Origin: an uncultured Eggerthellaceae bacterium
Lineage (GTDB): Bacteria > Actinomycetota > Coriobacteriia > Coriobacteriales > Eggerthellaceae
Reading direction: 5' to 3'
Assembly: GCA_947650915.1 (NCBI GenBank)
Contig: CANSWY010000007.1
Location: forward strand, 1-64,000
Length of the DNA stretch: 64,000 nucleotides
In this document: positions 1 to 6,363 of the stretch, one piece after another
How positions within the stretch are numbered: position 1 is the stretch's first letter
Layout: every line of letters begins with the position of its first letter
Position numbers and translations under genes: made by a program
The notes under the pieces: model-generated
Databases searched by the model: none
What the model was told of the DNA's origin: nothing
Seen by the model: only the letters and a program-made list of their open reading frames with translations

Positions 1-138
1 CCCCCCCCCCCCCCCAGCGACGTTCCACCCCCCCCCCCCGAAACGACCCAGCCGCCCGCAAGATTCCCCCACTCTCCCCTCTGGGACGTCCCTTTTGCAC
101 ATCTTGCAATTCAGGACGGCCCGTTCGTGTGGGAGGGG
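1..138. other. window edge: poly-C run and decayed repeat module
   Basis: The first 15 bases are all C and a second C-rich run follows at about 29-39, which may be a contig end or low-quality assembly rather than natural sequence. Bases 82-102 are a partial right-hand module of the palindromic repeat family (GGGACGTCCC core followed by TTTTGCACAT), and 105-131 look like a further decayed module. No gene is seen. The module sits just past the stop codon of the minus-strand gene that ends at 139, as other copies do. Confidence 0.5.
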
Positions 139-1560
139 TCAGACGTTGAGGTGGCGATCGACGGATTCCCATTCGGCCAGGGAACGGGCATGATCTTCGG
201 TGAGGAATTCGGAGGAATAGAAGTACACGTCCCCGTTGCTGGCCTGGATACGGCACAGGTCAGCATGCTCATCCAGCGCGGAAGCCTGTTCCCATGCCGC
301 TTCGATCTGCTCAACCGTCCATGAGAACGGCGCATTCTCCAGGCTGGCTGCAGGCATGGGGCGCGGATAGACGCGCGAATCCTCGCGCACGCAGGCAGCG
401 AAGGCCGCCAGCGGATCGTCTTCGGCAGCCAGGAACGCCCAGTGGGCGAACGCGGGCTTCATCTGCGCGCTGTCATACAGGTACATGCAGGCCTTCCCAC
501 GGAGTTCGCGGATGCCGTGAGCATCCGGCGTGGGCACCACAGGGGTGGGATGCGCATCCATCTGCACCAAGGCCAGCTCCCCATCCACTTCGCGCAGCTC
601 ATAGCCTTCCGGCACGCGCAGCTCTTCTTCGTCTTCGCGCGCTTCCTCGCGCGGCAGGGCGCGCTTCGTCTCCGGCATGGCCGCAGGCGCCGCGCCCTCA
701 TCAGCGCCGAAGAGCTTCGGCACTCCCACGCCGCGGTTCGCGAATGCGGACGCAGGGGCCGGTGCCGCCACCGCCGCGACGCTTGACGCCGCTTCGGCAG
801 AGACCGGTTCCAACAGGTCCATCAACAGCGCTTCGAACTCATCCGGCATCAAGTGCGCGGGCACCAGTGCGTTCCAATCAGCCCGGGACGTGAGCCGCCC
901 GCAGGCCGTGCGCTCCCGCACCAGATCGCACGCATCGGCCAGCGCTGCGGCCTGGGCGCGCTCGTTCGCCTGCGCCTCCTCTTCCAGCCGCACCTCCAGG
1001 CGGGACTGCCGGAGCGAACAATGCTCCGCCATGATGCAGGAGACGGACCCTTCGTCGCAAGGCACCGCTTCGTCCAGCTGCGCCAGCCCAGCGCCGTCGC
1101 GCAGCAAGAAATCTCCCACCAGCGCACGGATGGCGCAAGCCGCGAAATGGAGCGCGTTCACCTTGCCGGACGGCACGCCTCCGACGCATTCGCGGATGTC
1201 GTCCAAGCTCACCGCCAGGGCTTCTTCCACGCCCTTGCCTTCGATGAGCAGACACGCCGCCGACGCACAGGCCGTCATGGCCAGACACCCCCGCGCCTTG
1301 AACCCGGCCGCTTCGATCACGCCGGTCTCAGCATTGATGCGGGCGAACAGGCGGCACGCCACTTCCCCACGCTTGGACTTGCCCACCATGGCCTGCACGT
1401 TCGCGCCTTCCGGTTCCCCGGAGTTCTTGAAATCCGCCACGATGGCCAAGAGCTTGTCCGAATAGGACGTGACGTCATCCTCCGCTTCCGTCTGGTACAC
1501 GTCCGCCGTGCGCAAGAGCACGCGTTCGGCCGGGATGTGATAGATATCGCGCTCAGACAC
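139..1560 (-). CDS. NifU/IscU-like iron-sulfur scaffold protein with long C-terminal extension
   Basis: About 473 aa. Residues ~36-150 resemble the N-terminal scaffold domain of NifU/IscU, which holds a nascent Fe-S cluster before transfer. Cysteines are at about 69 (VAC), 92 and 98 (GCLAMTAC), 125 and 142, in places comparable to the three scaffold cysteines, although the third motif reads HFAAC rather than HC. The remaining ~320 residues are not a standard NifU thioredoxin-like domain: they include an acidic/Ala-rich linker and a C-terminal region rich in aromatic and acidic residues that I cannot assign. I prefer the GTG start at 1560 because it has a purine-rich AGGGGAAGGGG upstream and overlaps the rsmA stop by 8 bases, giving translational coupling; upstream in-frame starts would lie inside rsmA. 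Last gene of the metG operon. Scaffold assignment is moderate, extension unknown. Confidence 0.6.
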   Translation of the reverse strand: MSERDIYHIPAERVLLRTADVYQTEAEDDVTSYSDKLLAIVADFKNSGEPEGANVQAMVGKSKRGEVACRLFARINAETGVIEAAGFKARGCLAMTACASAACLLIEGKGVEEALAVSLDDIRECVGGVPSGKVNALHFAACAIRALVGDFLLRDGAGLAQLDEAVPCDEGSVSCIMAEHCSLRQSRLEVRLEEEAQANERAQAAALADACDLVRERTACGRLTSRADWNALVPAHLMPDEFEALLMDLLEPVSAEAASSVAAVAAPAPASAFANRGVGVPKLFGADEGAAPAAMPETKRALPREEAREDEEELRVPEGYELREVDGELALVQMDAHPTPVVPTPDAHGIRELRGKACMYLYDSAQMKPAFAHWAFLAAEDDPLAAFAACVREDSRVYPRPMPAASLENAPFSWTVEQIEAAWEQASALDEHADLCRIQASNGDVYFYSSEFLTEDHARSLAEWESVDRHLNV

Positions 1561-2479
1561 GGGCGTCCCCTTCCCCTCCACGCTCATCAGGCGGCGCGCA
1601 CGCCAGGAGCGCCGCCCCCAGATCAAGATACGTCTCCCAGGCAAGCGTCTCCCCGCGCACATCCGGACTGACATGCGCCTCTTCCAAGATGGCAGGCAGC
1701 GCAGCCACGATGCGCGCTCCGCTGGCCCCCCGGCTGATGAAGTACGCCTTGCAGGAATTGGACAGCTTCTTGCGGCGCGAACAGAACGCGGCATCCGCCA
1801 TGAGCGCCGCTGCGCGCACCACCGCCGCATCCGCCCACGCGGGCAGGTCATGGCGGCGGTCCAGCCGGATGACCGTGCTGTCCACGTGCGGCGGCGGCAT
1901 GAAGTCGTTGCGGCTGACCTGAAACGCCCCCGTCACGCGCGCCCGCAGCGCCAGCTTCACCGTGTAGGCGCCGTAATCCTTGCGGCCAGGACCTGCCGCC
2001 ATGCGCTCCGCCACTTCGCGCTGCACCATCACCGTGGCGCTCTCCAAGCATTCGAAGCGCTCCAGGTATTCCAGCACGATGGTGGCCGCCACCGCATAGG
2101 GCAGGTTCGCCACCAGCTTGTCCGGCTCATTGCCCGCGAGGTCGGCCGTTTGCAGATCCAGAGCGTCCTTCTTCACCAGACGGAAGCGCTGCTCCAGTTC
2201 CGCCAACGTGAAGCTGAGCGCCTCTTCCAAAGTTTCGTCCCGCTCAACGGAGATGACGAAACCCGCATGCTGCAAAAGCGCATGGGTGAGCGTGCCGATG
2301 CCCGGCCCCACTTCCAGCACCGTGTCGGCCAGCTGCACCTTTGAGAGATCCAAGATGCGGCGCACCACGTCATCGTTCACCAGAAAGTTCTGGCCCAGGG
2401 ACTTCTTGAGCGTGATGCCGAACCTCTCCAGCACTTCGCGCGTGGCGCGCGGGCTTGCCAAGGCGGAATGGAGCGGCAT
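1553..2479 (-). CDS. rsmA: 16S rRNA dimethyladenosine transferase RsmA (KsgA)
   Basis: 308 aa. Dimethylates two adjacent adenines in the 3'-terminal helix of 16S rRNA using S-adenosylmethionine, a late step in 30S maturation. The N-terminal KSLGQNFL signature is at ~26-33, the SAM-binding EVGPGIGTL loop at ~56-64 and the catalytic NLPY motif at ~125-128, followed by the usual MPPPHVDS segment. Length is slightly above the family norm (~270-290) because of a short N-terminal lead and C-terminal tail. It lies 6 bases after the flavodoxin-like gene and overlaps the next gene by 8 bases, so the five genes metG to the NifU-like protein look like one operon. tatD-rsmA adjacency is common in Gram-positive bacteria. 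Confidence 0.95.
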   Translation of the reverse strand: MPLHSALASPRATREVLERFGITLKKSLGQNFLVNDDVVRRILDLSKVQLADTVLEVGPGIGTLTHALLQHAGFVISVERDETLEEALSFTLAELEQRFRLVKKDALDLQTADLAGNEPDKLVANLPYAVAATIVLEYLERFECLESATVMVQREVAERMAAGPGRKDYGAYTVKLALRARVTGAFQVSRNDFMPPPHVDSTVIRLDRRHDLPAWADAAVVRAAALMADAAFCSRRKKLSNSCKAYFISRGASGARIVAALPAILEEAHVSPDVRGETLAWETYLDLGAALLACAPPDERGGEGDARV

Positions 2480-2485
2480 CCCAGA

Positions 2486-3202
2486 TCACGCCTCCTCGTC
2501 ATGCGAGCTGGGCGCACCGGGCACGTCTGCTGCATCCAGCAGGATGTCCGCTCCAGCGCACAGGTTGCCGTCATCATCCAGCACGTATTCCGTGGCGTCT
2601 TCGGTGATCTGCCCGTCTTCGGCGATGCAGCCCGTCCAGTCCAGCACGCGCTCCAGCTTGAAGCCGGCCGCGCCCAAGGCGCTTTGGGCCGTGACCACCA
2701 GCGGCTCGAACCCGTAGGGGTTGCCGCCTTCGCCCACCACGTGCACCTCGAACGCGCGCCGCTTCTTCGTGCGGGAGCGGATGTCTGACCAGTAATAAGG
2801 CTGCAACCGGTCCAGCACCGCCTTCAGCTGCGCTGGCGCGCCCGCGAAGTAGAGCGGGGCCACCAGGATGAGCCGGTTCGCCGCATCCAGGTGCAGGCGC
2901 ACATCTCGCATGCCGTCCGCCTGGAAACACTGGTGGGCGGAGGCATCGCTCTTGAACACCAGCGGCATCTGGCGCAGCGGATCGTCAACTTCGGGGGGCT
3001 CAGGGTAGTCCGCGCCATCAGCGGACAGCGTGCGCCTGCACGCGTCGCACCCGATGCAAGGCGCCACGTCCAAGCCCGCCACGGACACCAAAGACACGCC
3101 GTCATCCGGGCAGTCTTCGATGCACGCGTTGAAGATGGCATCCGCCAAGTGCGCGCAGCGCCCGTCTTCGCGGGGTGACCCCACCAGCACCGTTCTATGC
3201 AT
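2486..3202 (-). CDS. flavodoxin-fold NAD(P)H-dependent oxidoreductase family protein
   Basis: 238 aa. The N-terminus (VLVGSPREDG, 5-14) is the FMN phosphate-binding loop of NADPH-dependent FMN reductases/iron-sulfur flavoproteins. A CIGCDAC cluster (Cys 49, 52, 55) is typical of iron-sulfur flavoproteins and suggests a compact [4Fe-4S] site next to the flavin, though a fourth ligand is not obvious. APLYFAGAPAQLKAVLDR (~112-130) matches the conserved flavin-dimer interface of the family. The ATG at 3202 overlaps the tatD stop (ATGCATAG), so translation is coupled. Likely electron transfer in an anaerobic cytoplasm; substrate unknown. Confidence 0.75.
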   Translation of the reverse strand: MHRTVLVGSPREDGRCAHLADAIFNACIEDCPDDGVSLVSVAGLDVAPCIGCDACRRTLSADGADYPEPPEVDDPLRQMPLVFKSDASAHQCFQADGMRDVRLHLDAANRLILVAPLYFAGAPAQLKAVLDRLQPYYWSDIRSRTKKRRAFEVHVVGEGGNPYGFEPLVVTAQSALGAAGFKLERVLDWTGCIAEDGQITEDATEYVLDDDGNLCAGADILLDAADVPGAPSSHDEEA

Positions 3203-4178
3203 GACGCTCCTCCTGCCAAGCCGTAGGCGGCCGATCCAGCAACGCAAGGGCGTTCTCATAGGTGGCTGCCAGCACGCGCGCACGTTCTGCTTGCGGCGCG
3301 CCTTCGCCCAACAGTTCCGTGAGCGCCCGTTCGGCCGTGAACACCACCTGAGCCGGTTCGCACCTCTCGCCGCGCAGCGGCACGGGCGCCATGTAGGGCG
3401 CATCCGTCTCCAAGAGCAGGCGGTCCAGCGGCACGACGCGGAGAGCCTGGCGGATGGCATCAGAGGATGCGAACGTGAGCGCGCCGCCGAACGCCACCGA
3501 ACAGCCCGCGTCCACCCAGCGCGCCGCTTCCTGCGCATCAGAGGTATAGCAGTGGAGCAGCACGCCCGCCGGATTCCAACCAGCCTCCTCCATGATGGAG
3601 AACGCATCATCGAAGGCTTCGCGCACGTGCAGCACCAGCGGCAGATCCGCCTCTTGCGCCAGCTCCACCTGGCGCGCGAACGCACGCGCCTGCGCATCCC
3701 GCGGAGAGAAATCGTAATGGTAGTCCAACCCCACTTCGCCCAACGCGCTCACGCGCGGGTCGTGCAGGCGCTGGATGAGCGCGCGTTCCGCATCCGCATC
3801 CCACGCCTTCGCGTTGTGCGGATGCACGCCGGCCGCCATGCGCACGCGCGGCACGTCATAGGGTGCCTGCCCGCAGCAGAGCGACCCCATCTGCCGCACG
3901 AAGAGCTGCGCCTGAGCCACCCAGCCATCCAGCTGTTCGAACGGGGCCGCACCGTCCTCCACCACATCCACGATGGTCTCCACGAACGCCACCTCATGGG
4001 CACCCGCACGCGCCAGCGCCAGCGCAGGATCGGACAGCAAGTGCACGTGCGCATGCGAATCGGCCACAGGCGTCAGCAGATGGGGCGCGTTCACGATCTG
4101 CGCCTGGCCGTTCTTCTTGTGCTTGCGGAAAAGCTCGTCTACCGGCGGCGCTCCGCATTCCTGTGCAGGATGTGCCAT
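3195..4178 (-). CDS. tatD: TatD-family metal-dependent hydrolase/DNase
   Basis: 327 aa, about 60 longer than typical TatD because of a ~35-residue N-terminal lead and a loop insertion near 75-110. Metal ligands of the TIM-barrel are visible: DSHAH (His 42, 44), GEVGLDYHY (Glu ~148), LHVREAFDD (His ~182), a LLHCYT segment and TDAPYMAP (Asp ~269). The family are Mg/Mn-dependent 3'-5' exonucleases or phosphoesterases. It follows metG by 22 bases and overlaps the next gene, supporting one operon. The long lead may mean that a downstream start is used, but no better ribosome site decides it. Confidence 0.9.
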   Translation of the reverse strand: MAHPAQECGAPPVDELFRKHKKNGQAQIVNAPHLLTPVADSHAHVHLLSDPALALARAGAHEVAFVETIVDVVEDGAAPFEQLDGWVAQAQLFVRQMGSLCCGQAPYDVPRVRMAAGVHPHNAKAWDADAERALIQRLHDPRVSALGEVGLDYHYDFSPRDAQARAFARQVELAQEADLPLVLHVREAFDDAFSIMEEAGWNPAGVLLHCYTSDAQEAARWVDAGCSVAFGGALTFASSDAIRQALRVVPLDRLLLETDAPYMAPVPLRGERCEPAQVVFTAERALTELLGEGAPQAERARVLAATYENALALLDRPPTAWQEERHA

Positions 4179-4200
4179 TTGATGCGACCCTTTGGCACGC

Positions 4201-5781
4201 CTATTCGAATTCCGGCAGGTCGTCCACGTCCAAGCGCGGAAAGAGCGGAGCGCCCACTTCGATGGCGTTGCCTGCAGGGAGCTGCCCCCAGGCGCTGGCC
4301 ACCTTGATGTCGTGCACGTCCTGGATGTCCCCCAGTCCCAGCCGACGGAACACCTCAGCGGAGGTGTTCGGCGCGAAGGGCGCCATGTACAGCGCGATCA
4401 CGCGAATGGCCTCCAGCAGGTTGTACATGACCGAGGCCAGTTCCTGCTGCTTGTCCGGATCCTTCGCCAGCTTGAAAGGCTCCATCTCTTCGATGTAGCG
4501 GTTCGCGCGGGCGGCCAGCTCCTGCACGGCCGCGGCCGCCGCCGTGAAATCAACATCCGCCATGGCCGCGTCGTACTTCTCGTACAGCGCTTCCGCCAAC
4601 GGGCGCAACGGGTTCTCGCACGCGTCAGCGCAGGCCTGCGGCACCTGGCCATTGAAGTACTTCTTCGTCATGTTCATGACGCGGCTCACCAGGTTCCCCC
4701 AGGTGTTCGCCAGCTCGTTGTTGTACACCTGCACCATGCGCTCCATGGAGATGGCGCCGTCCGCGCCGAACTGCACGTCGGACATGAAGTAATAGCGGTA
4801 GGCATCCACGCCGAAGATGGACACCAGGTCGGCCGGCTTCAGCGCGTTGCCCTTGCTCTTGGACATCTTCTCGCCCTTGGTGAGCAGAAAGCCGTGGCCG
4901 AACACGGTGTAGGGCACCTGCATGCCGGCCGCCAGCAGCATGGCCGGCCAGATGACGCAATGGAAGCGGATGATGTCCTTGCCCACAAAGTGGTACTGCA
5001 TGGGCCAGCGCGCCTCGAATTCGCCCGCGCGCGCCTCATCCCCGTAGCCGATGCCCGTGAGGTAGGCCAGAAGCGCGTCCGCCCACACATAGGCCACGTG
5101 CCCCTCATCAAAAGGCAGCGGCACGCCCCAGTCGAAGGTGGAACGGGAGATGGACAGATCCTTGAGGCCTCGGCTCACGAAGGAGACCACCTCGTTCTTG
5201 CGCGTCTCCGGCCGGATGAAATCAGGGTGGCTGGCGTAGAAATCAAGGAGCGGCTGCTGGAATTCGGACAGCTTGAAGAACCAGTTCTCTTCGCCGGAAG
5301 CCATGAGCTGCACCGGACGCTTGCAATCCGGGCAGACGAACTGACCTTCGCCGTTCTTCTCCAGATCTGATTCGGCGTAGTAGGTCTCTTCATGCACGCA
5401 GTACCAGCCCTCATAAGCGCCCTTGTACAGGTAGCCCTTGTCATAGAGCTTCTGCCAGAATTGCTTCACCGTGATGGCATGGCGGGGTTCAGTGGTGCGG
5501 ACGAAATCCGTGTACTGGATGTCCAGCGCCTCCCAGGCGTCCCGGAAGGCCGGTTCCATGGAATCGCACCAGGCCTGCGGATCCATGCCGTGCTCAGCCG
5601 CCGTGTCCGCCACCTTCTGGCCGTGTTCATCCATGCCGGTGACCAGCGCCACATCCCGCCCGTTCATGCGCTGGTAGCGGCAGACAGTGTCAGCCGCGAT
5701 GGTGGTGTAGGCCGTGCCCAGATGGGGCGCGGCGTTCACGTAGTAGATGGGCGTGGTGACGGAATAGGTCTCGTGCGGCAT
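4201..5781 (-). CDS. metG: methionyl-tRNA synthetase
   Basis: 526 aa. Charges tRNA-Met with methionine. Class I signatures are AAPHLGTAY (HIGH equivalent, ~17-25) and KMSKSKGN (~303-310). The connective insertion carries a single CPDC zinc pair, with a nearby WYCVHEE. The C-terminal dimerisation/tRNA-binding (Arc1p-like) domain present in many bacterial MetRS is absent, giving a short monomeric type. I chose the ATG at 5781 because AAGGAG lies 6-7 bases upstream; a start 15 bases earlier would put that site inside the gene. It heads the metG-tatD-flavodoxin-rsmA-nifU-like operon. A palindromic repeat begins 87 bases upstream. Confidence 0.97.
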   Translation of the reverse strand: MPHETYSVTTPIYYVNAAPHLGTAYTTIAADTVCRYQRMNGRDVALVTGMDEHGQKVADTAAEHGMDPQAWCDSMEPAFRDAWEALDIQYTDFVRTTEPRHAITVKQFWQKLYDKGYLYKGAYEGWYCVHEETYYAESDLEKNGEGQFVCPDCKRPVQLMASGEENWFFKLSEFQQPLLDFYASHPDFIRPETRKNEVVSFVSRGLKDLSISRSTFDWGVPLPFDEGHVAYVWADALLAYLTGIGYGDEARAGEFEARWPMQYHFVGKDIIRFHCVIWPAMLLAAGMQVPYTVFGHGFLLTKGEKMSKSKGNALKPADLVSIFGVDAYRYYFMSDVQFGADGAISMERMVQVYNNELANTWGNLVSRVMNMTKKYFNGQVPQACADACENPLRPLAEALYEKYDAAMADVDFTAAAAAVQELAARANRYIEEMEPFKLAKDPDKQQELASVMYNLLEAIRVIALYMAPFAPNTSAEVFRRLGLGDIQDVHDIKVASAWGQLPAGNAIEVGAPLFPRLDVDDLPEFE

Positions 5782-5867
5782 GGGTGCTCCTTGCAATGGC
5801 CTTGGAACAGCAGTTCAAGCAGAAGATTCTATCACGCATGAGCCTATGATCTGAAACAGCCTCGCGG

Positions 5868-5963
5868 ATGTGCAGAAGGGACGTTCCAAATCGCACATAG
5901 GAAGAGAGGAACTGTGCTGAAAGGCTGTTCCTATGTGCAATTTGGGACGTCCCTTCTGCACAT
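5868..5963 (+). repeat. 96-bp palindromic repeat, complete copy
   Basis: Complete copy of the family described in the findings: a left 31-bp module (ATGTGCAG...GACGTTCC...GCACAT), a 34-bp loop and a right 31-bp module (ATGTGCAA...GGGACGTCCC...GCACAT) that is its inverse. The loop here (…CTGTGCTGAAAGG…) is the most diverged of the window. The outer arms carry a matched change (GCAGAAGGG pairing with CCCTTCTGC), so pairing is preserved. It lies in the 582-base gap between metG and ppk1. Confidence 0.95.
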
Positions 5964-6142
5964 CCCGGGATCGCGCGTTACCACGCAGGCCGTTCCGTAT
6001 CGGGCGTTCCGCACGGGTTTCGCGGAACGCGCATCATGAGAGCAGGCGGGATACGCCACTGGCCAAAGATGACCCTGCGCCCGAAACGAGGATGTCGCGC
6101 TCACAGCGGCGCAAGGAGCGATAAGGCTCCCCGCAGCTGCTT

Positions 6143-6318
6143 CATGACCATTCCTGAAGTGCGCAAACGAGTTTGCGCACCCACGAAGGTCATGCCAAGG
6201 CGCATGGCATCCATCACAGGCTTGCAGATGCCGCGCATCTGAACGCCACCGGCATCACATCGATCGCCTCCGTGGGTGAGCAAACTCGTTTGCTCACCCC
6301 TTCGGTTCGGTGATGCCG
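6143..6318. repeat. nested inverted repeats (multi-hairpin locus)
   Basis: Two arms of about 31 bp, 6159-6189 and 6268-6298, are imperfect inverted copies of each other, and each is also a hairpin by itself: GCGCAAA/TTTGCGC with loop CGAG and TGAGCAAA/TTTGCTCA with loop CTCG, so the loops are complementary. Outside these, CATGACC (6143-6149) pairs with GGTCATG (6188-6194) and CGGCATCAC (6250-6258) pairs with GTGATGCCG (6310-6318). No credible gene is seen here. Related hairpins occur at 44134-44228. The rest of 5964-6142 shows only one small hairpin (GCGTTCCG…CGGAACGC near 6008-6030). Confidence 0.75.
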
Positions 6319-6363
6319 CACCTGGACGAGCGCAGCGCCGCATGCGCGCCCCTGGCGGGCGCC

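Noticed and set aside
6101-6343. Minus-strand 80-residue frame across the nested inverted repeats.
   Set aside because: Composition follows the hairpin repeats, no ribosome site and no family match.
5782-6363. T-box or S-box riboswitch upstream of metG.
   Set aside because: I looked for the T-box core (GGGTGGNACCGCG) and a SAM-type pattern on the minus strand and found neither.
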